Positions 55,518 to 63,789 of a stretch of 63,922 nucleotides of DNA are shown in pieces. The notes under the pieces are model-generated. The model was not told the origin of the DNA. It did no database searches and was given only the letters and a program-made list of their open reading frames with translations. The translations under genes and the position numbers were made by a program. Within the stretch, counting starts at the first letter, position 1. Every line of letters starts with the position of its first letter. The DNA is from an uncultured Lachnospiraceae bacterium (GTDB taxonomy: Bacteria > Bacillota > Clostridia > Lachnospirales > Lachnospiraceae), in contig CANRMI010000014.1 in the NCBI GenBank assembly GCA_947631685.1, positions 1 through 63,922 on the forward strand, given 5' to 3'.

Positions 55518-56573
55518 TCAGTCACTTTCCCTTTCGTACTGTGAAATTCCGGAGTCTGAGAACCGCAAAGCGTTATCGTACACCGCGAGAGCCATGTCTA
55601 ACAGGGGCATCATGCAGACGGCTCCCGTTCCTTCTCCCAGCTTAAAGCCGCCCCAGAGCAGAGGGCGCAGGCCCAGCTTTTCCATAACGGCGCGGGCCGC
55701 GGGCTCCGCCGAGCAATGGCTGGGGATCATGGCGCATACACTGTCGGGACAGAGCGCTGCTGCCGTCAGCGCCGCCACAGAACTGATCACACCGTCTATG
55801 ATCACGGGAATCCGATACAGCGCGCCCCCCAGATACAGTCCGGTCATGGCGGCAATATCAAAGCCCCCCAATCCGGCCAGCACACCCAGCGCATCCTCCG
55901 GACTGGGATGATTGATGCGGATGGCCCTGGCCACGACTTCGCGCTTCTTTTCCAGCCCTGCCTTTGTCAGTCCGGCGCCCGGCCCTGTCGTCTGCTCCAC
56001 TGGTAACTGCAGGAGTACAGAAGCCATAGCGGCACAGGTCGTGGTGTTGCCGATTCCCATTTCGCCGCAGGCCAGCAGTTCGTACCCCGCCGTTTTCAGT
56101 TCCTCCGCCAGACGGATTCCCGTCTCAATGGCCTGGAGAGCCTGCTTTCGCGTCATGGCAGGGCCTTCAGCGATATTTCCTGTGCCGTCCGCCACATGCA
56201 GATCCCTGACCTGCTCTGCCCGTCTGAACATTCCCACGTCCACGGGAAGCACATCGGCCCCTGCAGTCTGCGCCATGCGGCAGACGCAGGAACGCCCCCG
56301 GGCAATCTGTTCCGCCATGGTGACGGTGACGGACGCATCCGTCTGGGCGATTCCCTCCGCCGTCACGCCGTTGTCCGCGCAGAACACCACGACCGCTCTT
56401 TTTTTCAGGGAAAGGACGGCACTCCTCACAAGGCCCGCTATTTTTTTGCAGATCTCCTCCAGCTCTCCCAATCCGTTCAAGGGCTTGGCAACAGCGTCCA
56501 GGCAAAGCCCCGCGGCCTTCATGGCAGCGGCGTCAGGAGGCAGGATCCGGCTGTTCAATTCTTTCCAGTCCAT
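55518..56573 (-). CDS. cobT: Nicotinate-nucleotide:dimethylbenzimidazole phosphoribosyltransferase
   Basis: 351 residues from ATG 56573 behind AGAGGAAA; the longer frame (to 56816) runs back into the ATPase gene and lacks family sequence. Motifs: LDAVAKPLNGLGELE, VVFCADNGVTAEGIAQTD, LACGEMGIGNTTTCAAMASVL, GGFDIAAMTGLYLGGA and a catalytic Glu region KLGEGTGAVCMMPLLDMAL. It activates the lower-ligand base to alpha-ribazole phosphate. The length is exactly that of the family. Confidence 0.95.
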   Translation of the reverse strand: MDWKELNSRILPPDAAAMKAAGLCLDAVAKPLNGLGELEEICKKIAGLVRSAVLSLKKRAVVVFCADNGVTAEGIAQTDASVTVTMAEQIARGRSCVCRMAQTAGADVLPVDVGMFRRAEQVRDLHVADGTGNIAEGPAMTRKQALQAIETGIRLAEELKTAGYELLACGEMGIGNTTTCAAMASVLLQLPVEQTTGPGAGLTKAGLEKKREVVARAIRINHPSPEDALGVLAGLGGFDIAAMTGLYLGGALYRIPVIIDGVISSVAALTAAALCPDSVCAMIPSHCSAEPAARAVMEKLGLRPLLWGGFKLGEGTGAVCMMPLLDMALAVYDNALRFSDSGISQYERESD

Positions 56574-56605
56574 TTTTGTTTCCTCTGGTTTTCTTTTTAT
56601 GTTTT

Positions 56606-57385
56606 TTACGTCCACTGGGAGAGCATTTTTCTCATCCAGCCGTAAACATCCATTCGGTACACGCGCTTTAGGGCCTCGGCCGTCAGCACTTCTTCGGCTC
56701 TTCCCCAGGCAGCTTTTCTCCCCTGATCCATGAGCAGTACCTCTGTGCCGTACGCCTTTGCCAGGGACAGGTCGTGTGTCACGGAAATCACGGCTCTGCC
56801 GGGGGTTTTCAGCCATTCTCCTATCAGTTCAAACACCTGCTTCTGGTAAAGGAGATCCAGGTGGTTCGTGGGTTCGTCCAGTATCAGCAGCTTCGGATCC
56901 TGGGCCAGCGCCTGCGCCAGAAAGGTCCTCTGCAGTTCACCGCCGGAAAGAGTGAGAACGGACTGTCTGCGCCGGGAAGCCATCCCCGTCAGTTCCAGAG
57001 CATACTCCACCATATCCCTCTCCGGTTTTCCCGCCCTGCGCCTGTCAGAGGAGAAGAGCCCCGGTGTGTGGGAATATCTTCCCAGCGAGACCACCTCCTC
57101 CACGGTAAAGGAATAGGATACCGGATTAGACTGGGCCAGCACGCCCATGCAGCGGGCCAGTTCGGCGCTTTTCTTCTTCCGGATGTCCTCCCCTTCAAAA
57201 AGGATGCTCCCCTGGTAGTCCACACCCCTGGTCATCGCTTTAACGGCGGTGGATTTTCCTGCGCCGTTAGGGCCCGCGATCATCAGCCACCGGCCCTCCT
57301 CCAGAGAAAAGCTTAGATCCTCCAAGACCTGCTTCTGCCCCAGGCGCGCAGAGAGCGCCTTTACCTCCAGCATTTTGGGCATCAT
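56606..57385 (-). CDS. btuD: Cobalamin-type ABC transporter ATPase
   Basis: 259 residues with Walker A (IAGPNGAGKSTAVK), Q-loop (GVLAQSNPVSYSF), signature LSGGELQRTFLAQALAQ, Walker B LLILDEPTNHLDLL and the switch His in ISVTHDLSLA. This is the FecE/BtuD-type iron-chelate/B12 ATPase. Start is uncertain among ATG 57385, 57382 and 57373. It overlaps the permease gene by 4 bases. Being under a B12 riboswitch points to corrinoids rather than iron. Confidence 0.92.
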   Translation of the reverse strand: MMPKMLEVKALSARLGQKQVLEDLSFSLEEGRWLMIAGPNGAGKSTAVKAMTRGVDYQGSILFEGEDIRKKKSAELARCMGVLAQSNPVSYSFTVEEVVSLGRYSHTPGLFSSDRRRAGKPERDMVEYALELTGMASRRRQSVLTLSGGELQRTFLAQALAQDPKLLILDEPTNHLDLLYQKQVFELIGEWLKTPGRAVISVTHDLSLAKAYGTEVLLMDQGRKAAWGRAEEVLTAEALKRVYRMDVYGWMRKMLSQWT

Positions 57386-58443
57386 CCTCCCCTCCTTGCG
57401 CGGTAAAATATCAGAATAAATACTGCGGATCCCGCCAAACTGGTGACAATGCCCACATTCAGTTCACGGGGGTTCAACAGCGTACGGGAAACCAGATCCG
57501 CCAGCATCAAAAAACAGGCCCCGCCAAACAGGGAAGCAGGCAGCAGTCGGCGATGATCCGGCCCCGTCAGCATCCGCAGGATATGGGGAGTTACCAGCCC
57601 CACAAAGCCAATGTTCCCTCCCACGGACACGCAGACACCGATCAGCCCCGACACCGCGATCAGCAGGATCAGCCGTACCCTGCGCACATCCACACCGATA
57701 TGCCTGGCGTTTTCCTCTCCTATGGCAAAAGCGTTCAGCTCCCGGCTGTGCAGAAAGATCGCGCCGCCGAAAAAGACAAGAGCTCCCAGAAGCACCAGTG
57801 CGTCGGGATACCCCTTTCCCTGCAGGCTCCCCATGGTCCAGAAAGTGATGTGCTGTATCCGGTCAGAGGCAAAGGTGATGACAATGCTCATCAGACTGGA
57901 TACAAACATGGAAAAAACCACCCCGATCAGGATGATGGTGTCAGTGGACAGGGAATGGTCCAGCCTATAGGCCAGCCCCAGAATGAGCAGCAGAGAAAGA
58001 AAAGCGAAAAGAACCGCCGTCACCATGGTTCCCGCAAAAGGCAGGGCCGGAAAAGTGATGCCGAAAGCAATGGCACATACCGCCCCCAAAGCCGCCCCGG
58101 AAGAAACCCCCAGCGTGGAACCGTCCGCAAGGGGATTTTTTAAAAGCCCCTGCATAGCGGCTCCGGCCAGGGAAAGGGCCGCGCCCGTCAGCGCCGTACA
58201 GAGCACCCTGGGGAGCCGGACGGACAGTAGGATGGAAGCCTTGGTTCCTGCGGGCAGGACCGGTTCCGTATGACCAAGCCAGCTTTTGAACGTCCCGCAC
58301 ACCGCGTCACGAATCAAAGCCAAGGTGTCTTTCAGCGGAATGGAGACGCTGCCTATGCAGACGCAGAAGCAGAATATGCCCAGAGTTACGGCAGTAAACA
58401 GCAGGTATTCCCACGCCGAAAAACGTTCTTTATGGAATCGCAG
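57382..58443 (-). CDS. btuC: Cobalamin-type ABC transporter permease, probable CTG start
   Basis: The annotatable frame from TTG 58323 (313 residues) lacks the first membrane helix of FecCD permeases. The same frame is open for 40 more codons to a TGA just before 58443. These codons read as the missing helix: EYLLFTAVTLGIFCFCVCIG followed by SVSIPLKDTLALI, a classical family start. The only suitable codon there is CTG 58443 with AGAGG 9 bases before it, so I place the start there (353 residues). Later motifs are normal: RLPRVLCTALTGAALSLAGAAMQGLLKNPLADGSTLGVSSGAALGA; GLVTPHILRMLTGPDHRRLLP. Confidence 0.85.
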   Translation of the reverse strand: MRFHKERFSAWEYLLFTAVTLGIFCFCVCIGSVSIPLKDTLALIRDAVCGTFKSWLGHTEPVLPAGTKASILLSVRLPRVLCTALTGAALSLAGAAMQGLLKNPLADGSTLGVSSGAALGAVCAIAFGITFPALPFAGTMVTAVLFAFLSLLLILGLAYRLDHSLSTDTIILIGVVFSMFVSSLMSIVITFASDRIQHITFWTMGSLQGKGYPDALVLLGALVFFGGAIFLHSRELNAFAIGEENARHIGVDVRRVRLILLIAVSGLIGVCVSVGGNIGFVGLVTPHILRMLTGPDHRRLLPASLFGGACFLMLADLVSRTLLNPRELNVGIVTSLAGSAVFILIFYRARRGG

Positions 58444-58509
58444 GGCTCCTCACCTCTCTTTCGTTCCTATTTTGAAAATGCAGGGGGAAAAGTTCCCCCT
58501 GCGTCAGCA

Positions 58510-59529
58510 TCATTCTTCGCCGTATACAAAATCATACAGCATTTTGGCGCCGTCCACCAGACGGGGAGCGGGTCTGGAAAGCTCGTTATTCTGGAGATTC
58601 AGGATCGCCCCGTTTTTTACGGCGGTCACATTTTCCCAGCCCGGCCTTGCCATAATCTCTTCTTCCGGCAGGGGCCCTTCTCCATAGTACATGGTGATAG
58701 TCAGAATATAGTCCGGATTCCGCTCCAGCACCTGCTCCTCCGATACGGAAGCCCAGCCGTCCAGATCGGCAAAGCAATTCTTCAGTCCCAGCATATTGGC
58801 TATCTCGTCCATAAAGGTATTCTTCCCGGCAGCCCAGAGCCCGTATTCCAGCGGGGAAACCTCAAAGTAGATCGTCTTGTCTCCCTCCGGATCGGCCTTT
58901 TCTTCCAGTTCGGCAAAGGACGTCTTCATACTGTCAACGAGAGCGGCAGCCTCCGTGTCTTTTCCCATGAGGGTGCCGATCATCTCAATGGCGGTATACA
59001 CTCCCTCAATGTCCTGGGCGTCGCTGATCACGACATGTACCCCGGCCTCCTCCAGCTGCTTAGCCTGTTCCTCTGTCTGGGACATGGTGCTCATCAACAA
59101 AACCTGCGGTTCCAGCGCAAGGATCTGCTCCATGTTGGTGTCACTGCCCGAACCTACCTCCGGCACGTCAGCCACCTCGGCAGGATAGTCGCAGTAAGTC
59201 CCTCTTCCCACCAGGGTATCCCCGGCACCGAGGGCGTAGAGGATCTCACAATCCGACGGCGTGAGGGCCACGATCCTTGTGGCAGGCTCCTCCAGCGTGA
59301 TCTCCCTGCCCATCATGTCCGTAACGGTAATGGGCGAAGCGCTTTCCGGTTCTGTGACAGCGGAAGTACTCTCCGGCTCTGTCACGGCAGATGCGCTCTC
59401 CTGATTGACGGCAGTGGAAGGATCGGGAGTTGCTCCCCCACTTTCCGCGCCGCAGGCGGTGAACGCCAGCAGCGTTACGGCGGTCATGCATACCGCCAGC
59501 ATTTTTGTGCGTTTGACTGATAATTTCAT
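58510..59529 (-). CDS. btuF: Cobalamin-type ABC transporter binding lipoprotein
   Basis: 339 residues from ATG 59529 behind AGGAGG (9-base spacing); the longer frame runs into the leader. Lipobox AFTACG, a Ser/Thr/Glu-rich linker with a tandem SAVTEPES repeat, then a Peripla_BP_2 fold: RIVALTPSDCEILYALGAGDTLVGR, EVGSGSDTNMEQILALEPQVLL, ARPGWENVTAVKNG and LSRPAPRLVDGAKML. It is the first gene of the operon, 37 bases after the terminator of the riboswitch. Corrinoid specificity follows from that. Confidence 0.9.
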   Translation of the reverse strand: MKLSVKRTKMLAVCMTAVTLLAFTACGAESGGATPDPSTAVNQESASAVTEPESTSAVTEPESASPITVTDMMGREITLEEPATRIVALTPSDCEILYALGAGDTLVGRGTYCDYPAEVADVPEVGSGSDTNMEQILALEPQVLLMSTMSQTEEQAKQLEEAGVHVVISDAQDIEGVYTAIEMIGTLMGKDTEAAALVDSMKTSFAELEEKADPEGDKTIYFEVSPLEYGLWAAGKNTFMDEIANMLGLKNCFADLDGWASVSEEQVLERNPDYILTITMYYGEGPLPEEEIMARPGWENVTAVKNGAILNLQNNELSRPAPRLVDGAKMLYDFVYGEE

Positions 59530-59565
59530 TTGATCAGTCCTCCTTTCTGTATGTTCACTGAATAG

Positions 59566-59588
59566 AAAAAGGAGCAAAAAAATGCTCC
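59566..59588 (-). terminator. Intrinsic terminator of the cobalamin leader
   Basis: On the minus strand GGAGCA and TGCTCC form a 6-bp stem around a T-rich loop, followed by TTTTT (59566-59570). Another hairpin (CGCAGG / CCTGCG, 59614-59635) lies just upstream. Their position between riboswitch and btuF fits control by transcription termination. Confidence 0.75.
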
Positions 59589-59667
59589 CCAGATTGGAGA
59601 GTAACACAAATAACGCAGGCTCGCACAGACCTGCGCAGTTCCCACCCAACCCCAGAAGTGTATCATA

Positions 59668-59835
59668 TGCAGACAGGTCTCCCGGCTTGGCTTCTTCCTA
59701 CTTGGGCGCCTTCCCGCCTTACGGCAGTGACTCGATTGCCCTTTCGTCCGCTTCACGGTTACTGGGATAGCCCGACAGTCTCAGTCGATTCCCTCAGCGC
59801 CTGCGCGCTGGCGTCTCCCGACGCAAAAGCATATG
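59668..59835 (-). ncRNA. Cobalamin riboswitch
   Basis: On the minus strand the conserved parts appear in order: GGGAATC after a GC-rich P1/P2 region, GTAACCGTGAAGCGGACGA, the core GTCACTGCCGTAAGGCGGGAAGGCG (a GCCACTG-type B12 box, here with GTCACTG), and the closing AAGCCGGGAGACCTGTCTGC. Adenosylcobalamin binding should let the downstream terminator form and stop the operon. Type is certain; exact ends are approximate. Confidence 0.93.
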
Positions 59836-59851
59836 CTATTCAGTTTTCAAA

Positions 59852-59880
59852 AGTATATCATACCATCGCGGGGAAAGCAA
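59852..59880 (-). promoter_or_regulatory. Promoter of the cobalamin operon
   Basis: Minus-strand -35 TTGCTT (59875-59880), a 17-base spacer ending in TATGA (extended -10) and -10 TATACT (59852-59857). Transcription would start just before the riboswitch. Confidence 0.75.
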
Positions 59881-59916
59881 CCACTCCCGGAGTTCGTTTA
59901 CCGAAGCTGCCCAAGA

Positions 59917-60084
59917 TCACTTGCCGGTACCGCCCGCATAGGAATCCACAATTTCAAAATACTCATCCAGCTTGGCCTGCGCTTCCTCTCTGGAGAGCTG
60001 AAACTCTGCCATGACCAGATGCAGGACCGTATCCACTGAACAGTCCTGGGAAAATTTATCCCGTATGAGATCCAATGCATCCAT
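59917..60084 (-). CDS. Small protein of unknown function behind the ABC exporter
   Basis: A 55-residue frame with a strong GGGGAGGAAG site 6 bases before ATG 60084, starting 22 bases after the exporter stop. The sequence is acidic and helical (MDALDLIRDKFSQDCS; EFQLSREEAQAKLDEYFEIV) and ends SYAGGTGK. The middle looks like a small helical bundle that could be a UBA-like or regulator-like fold. I do not recognise a family. Good ribosome site, sensible composition and operon position support a real gene. Confidence 0.7.
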   Translation of the reverse strand: MDALDLIRDKFSQDCSVDTVLHLVMAEFQLSREEAQAKLDEYFEIVDSYAGGTGK

Positions 60085-60105
60085 AAAGGCTTCCTCCCCG
60101 TCTTC

Positions 60106-62004
60106 TTAGTTCGCTATGGCATTTCCCGTATACAGCTGATAATATCTGCCCTTCTGCTCCAGCAGCTGCTCGTGGGTGCCTCTTTCGATGATCCGTCCCT
60201 GCTCTAAAACCATGATGCAGTCGGAATTTTTGACGGTGGAAAGCCTGTGGGCGATCACAAAAGTCGTTCTGCCCTTCATCAGCTTATCCATACCGTCCTG
60301 CACGATACTTTCGGTACGGGTATCGATGGAGCTGGTAGCTTCGTCCAGGATCAGCACCGGCGGATTGGCGATCGCCGCCCGCGCAATGGCAAGGAGCTGT
60401 CTCTGTCCCTGACTTAAATTAGCGCCGTCTCCCGTCAGCACCGTATCATACCCCTGAGGCAGGAGCCGGATAAACCCGTCCGCATTGGCCAGCTTCGCCG
60501 CCGCGATCACTTCCGCGTCCGAAGCGTCCAGCTTGCCGTAGCGGATATTGTCCGCCACCGTTCCCGTGAAAAGATGGGTATCCTGCAGCACAATGCCTAA
60601 AGAGCGCCTCAGATCCGCTTTTTTGATCTTGTTGACATTGATGCCGTCGTAACGGATCTTCCCGTCCTGTATATCGTAAAAACGATTGATCAGATTGGTG
60701 ATGGTGGTCTTGCCCGCGCCGGTAGAACCCACAAAGGCGATCTTCTGTCCCGGCTCCGCGTAGAGCTTCACATCGTGCAGCACCATTTTATCGTCACTGT
60801 ATCCAAAATCCACGCCATCAAACACCACGTCGCCCTTTAACTCCACATAATCCACGGAGTGATCCGCCTGATGCTCATGGCGCCATGCCCACCGTCCGGT
60901 ACGCTGAGGACTTTCTACCAGACTGCCGTTCTCTTCTTTTACATGCACCAGAGTGACATACCCGTTGTCCGCTTCCTCCGCTTCGTCCATCATCTTAAAG
61001 ATACGTTCCGCTCCCGCCATGGCCATGACGATCGAGTTAAACTGCTGACTCACCTGATTGATGGGCATATTGAAGCTCTTGTTAAAGGTTAAAAAGCTCG
61101 CCAGCTTTCCCAGTGTCAGACCTGAAATACCGGACAACGCCAGTATACCGCCCACAATGGCGCAGACCACATAGCTGACATTGCCCAGCTGCGCGTTGAC
61201 AGGTCCTACGATATTGACCAGATAGTTCGCCTTATCCGCGCTGTTGTACAGATTGTCATTCAGCTCCCGAAAACGTTCAATATTCGGCTCCTCATGGCAG
61301 AATACTTTCACAACTTTCTGTCCGTTCATCATCTCCTCGATGAAGCCGTTGACCGCGCCCAGATCTCTCTGCTGCTGCAGAAAATACCGGCTGCTTAAAC
61401 CCGCCACCTTTCTGGTGACAAAAAGCATCACAGCCACCATGAGCAGCGTGGTCACAGTCAGGGGAACGCTCAGCACAAGCATACTGATAAATACGCTGAT
61501 GATGGTAATGGCACTGTTGAATATCTGGGGCATGCTCTGGCTTATCATCTGTCTCAGCGTATCCGTGTCGTTGGTGTAGGTTGACATAATATCCCCGTGA
61601 GAATGGGTATCAAAATACTTAATGGGAAGCTTCTGCATATGGGAAAACAGATCGTCCCGCACATTGCGCAGCGTTCCCTGCGTCACATTGATCATAATGC
61701 GGCTGTGGGCATAAGAAGCCGCCACTCCCACCGCGTAAAAGCACGCCACCCGCAAGATAGCGCCTGCCAGAGGCGCAAAATCAGGCGTATCGGAAAGCAG
61801 CAGGGGGGCAATATAATCGTCGATCAGCCGCTGGATAAACATGGTTCCCTGCACATTCGCCAAAACGCTGATCAAGATAAGCACTGCCACGATCACGAGA
61901 TGCAGCCCGTAATTTTTTGTTATATATTTCATCAGCCTTTTAAAAACTTTACCGGGATTTTCTATTTTCGCGCCTCTCGGCATTCTTCCCATAGGTCCGG
62001 GCAT
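60106..62004 (-). CDS. ABC exporter half-transporter (MdlB/LmrD-like)
   Basis: 632 residues: a six-helix exporter domain (about 40-340), then an ATPase with Walker A FVGSTGAGKTTITNLI, signature NLSQGQRQLLAIARAAI, Walker B VLILDEATSSID and switch His in FVIAHRLSTV. A linker insert of about 45 charged residues (HVKEENGSLVESPQRTGRWAWRHEH) separates the domains. Its start overlaps the partner stop by one base. Both halves carry complete ATPase motifs. Confidence 0.94.
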   Translation of the reverse strand: MPGPMGRMPRGAKIENPGKVFKRLMKYITKNYGLHLVIVAVLILISVLANVQGTMFIQRLIDDYIAPLLLSDTPDFAPLAGAILRVACFYAVGVAASYAHSRIMINVTQGTLRNVRDDLFSHMQKLPIKYFDTHSHGDIMSTYTNDTDTLRQMISQSMPQIFNSAITIISVFISMLVLSVPLTVTTLLMVAVMLFVTRKVAGLSSRYFLQQQRDLGAVNGFIEEMMNGQKVVKVFCHEEPNIERFRELNDNLYNSADKANYLVNIVGPVNAQLGNVSYVVCAIVGGILALSGISGLTLGKLASFLTFNKSFNMPINQVSQQFNSIVMAMAGAERIFKMMDEAEEADNGYVTLVHVKEENGSLVESPQRTGRWAWRHEHQADHSVDYVELKGDVVFDGVDFGYSDDKMVLHDVKLYAEPGQKIAFVGSTGAGKTTITNLINRFYDIQDGKIRYDGINVNKIKKADLRRSLGIVLQDTHLFTGTVADNIRYGKLDASDAEVIAAAKLANADGFIRLLPQGYDTVLTGDGANLSQGQRQLLAIARAAIANPPVLILDEATSSIDTRTESIVQDGMDKLMKGRTTFVIAHRLSTVKNSDCIMVLEQGRIIERGTHEQLLEQKGRYYQLYTGNAIAN

Positions 62005-63755
62005 TACGCTTCACCTGCCTTTTCATCAAAATCTCCGCCGCCGCTGGTCTGGGATTCATATACCTCGCGGTAGATCTCATTATTTTCAAGCAGCTCACTG
62101 TGGGTTCCAAACCCATTGATCCGGCCGTCGTCCAGCACAATGATCCTGTCCGCGTTTTCCACACTGGATACACGCTGGGCGATGATCAGCTTGGTGGTAT
62201 CCGGTATCTCCTTAGCAAAGGCCTCGCGGATCTTCGCGTCCGTCGCGGTATCCACCGCGCTGGTGCTGTCATCTAAGATCAAAACCTTAGGTTTTTTCAA
62301 AAGCGCCCGGGCAATACACAAGCGCTGCTTCTGTCCGCCGGACACATTCGTGCCTCCCTGCTCTATGTAAGTCTGATAACCGTCCGGCATCCTGTCGATA
62401 AATTCATCCGCACAGGCCAGACGGCAGGCCTGCCTGCACTCCTCCTCGGTGGCATCTGCGTTTCCCCAGCGCAGATTTTCCATTATGGTTCCGGAAAACA
62501 GCACATTCTTCTGCAGCACCACCGCCACCTGGTTCCGCAGGCTCTCCATATCGTACTCCCTCACGTCATGGCCGCCCACCATAACGGAACCCTCCGTCAC
62601 ATCATAGAGACGGCTGATCAGATTTACCAGACTGGTCTTGGCACTGCCGGTTCCGCCGATGATACCGATGGTCTCCCCTGCTTTGATCTTTAAGTTAATA
62701 TTGTGAAGCACAGCTTTGTCCTTATCTCCGTAATAGGAGAAATCCACATTCTGAAACTCGATCTCCCCATTGGGAACCTCGCGGAGCGGCTCGTCAGGAT
62801 TTTCAAGGTCGCTTTTCTCACAGAGCACCTCGCTCACACGCTTCATGCTAGCTATACTCATGCTCATCATGACAAAGATCATGGAGATCATCATGAGATT
62901 CATCAGTATATTCATGCAGTAAGCCAGCAGACTCATCAGTTCGCCGGTCTTTAACATATCCTGCACGATCAGCTTCGCGCCGATCCAGCTTATCAGCAGG
63001 ATACAGCTGTACACCGTACACTGCATGATGGGCGTATTCAGGACCACCGCTTTCTCCGCTTTCAGGAAAATATCATAAATGCCCTGGCTCGCCTTCTTAA
63101 ATTTGCCCGTTTCATAATCCTCCCGCACATAGGCCTTGACCACACGGATCGCGCTGACATTTTCCTGCACCGAAGAATTCAGCTCATCATATTTGGGGAA
63201 GGCCATTTGAAAGTACTTCATGGCCCGCCTGATCAGAAAGGCAAGGACAATGGCCAGCAGGATCACCGCGATCAAATATACAGAGGCCAGCTGCGCGTTG
63301 ATAAAAAACGCCATAGCCATGGCGCAGATCATACTGATCGGCGCGCGGAAGCATATGCGCAGCAGCATCTGATATGCCATCTGTATATTGGTCACATCCG
63401 TAGTCAGCCTGGTCACCAGCCCCGCCGTACTGAATTTGTCCAGATTGGAAAAGGAAAAGGTCTGGATATTTTCAAACATGGCCTGTCTGAGATTCCTCGC
63501 AAAGCCCGTGGAAGCTCTCGCGCCGTACTTGCCGCCCATGATCCCGCAGTAGAGTCCGGCCAGCGCCATGAGGATCATCAGGCCGCCGACTATGTAGATA
63601 TGGCGCATATTTCCGGCCTCCACGCCGTCGTCAATGATGGACGCCATCAAAAACGGAATCAAGGTTTCAAACAAGACCTCCAAAACCATAAAAACCGGCG
63701 TCAGAACGGATTCCCGCTTAAATTCCTTGATCTGCGCCGCCAGTGTCTTTATCAT
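62004..63755 (-). CDS. ABC exporter half-transporter (MdlA/LmrC-like)
   Basis: 583 residues: a six-helix domain (about 15-310) and an ATPase with Walker A IIGGTGSAKTSLVNLI (Ala replaces the usual Gly before Lys), signature NVSGGQKQRLCIARALL and Walker B VLILDDSTSAVD, where Asp replaces the catalytic Glu. The switch position is Gln in LIIAQRVSSV instead of His. These changes are those of the degenerate half in heterodimeric exporters, so one ATP site of the pair is probably weak. It is the first gene; the upstream region is AT-rich. Confidence 0.94.
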   Translation of the reverse strand: MIKTLAAQIKEFKRESVLTPVFMVLEVLFETLIPFLMASIIDDGVEAGNMRHIYIVGGLMILMALAGLYCGIMGGKYGARASTGFARNLRQAMFENIQTFSFSNLDKFSTAGLVTRLTTDVTNIQMAYQMLLRICFRAPISMICAMAMAFFINAQLASVYLIAVILLAIVLAFLIRRAMKYFQMAFPKYDELNSSVQENVSAIRVVKAYVREDYETGKFKKASQGIYDIFLKAEKAVVLNTPIMQCTVYSCILLISWIGAKLIVQDMLKTGELMSLLAYCMNILMNLMMISMIFVMMSMSIASMKRVSEVLCEKSDLENPDEPLREVPNGEIEFQNVDFSYYGDKDKAVLHNINLKIKAGETIGIIGGTGSAKTSLVNLISRLYDVTEGSVMVGGHDVREYDMESLRNQVAVVLQKNVLFSGTIMENLRWGNADATEEECRQACRLACADEFIDRMPDGYQTYIEQGGTNVSGGQKQRLCIARALLKKPKVLILDDSTSAVDTATDAKIREAFAKEIPDTTKLIIAQRVSSVENADRIIVLDDGRINGFGTHSELLENNEIYREVYESQTSGGGDFDEKAGEA

Positions 63756-63789
63756 AATTTACATCCCTGCTCTCTTTACTTTATTATCA

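Noticed and set aside
56574..56816. N-terminal extension of CobT
   Set aside because: The extra 81 residues are antisense-like, basic and absent from CobT; ATG 56573 gives the usual 351 residues.
59898..60080. Minus-strand 60-codon frame
   Set aside because: It is a shifted shadow of the better 55-residue frame at 59917-60084, which alone has a correctly placed ribosome site.
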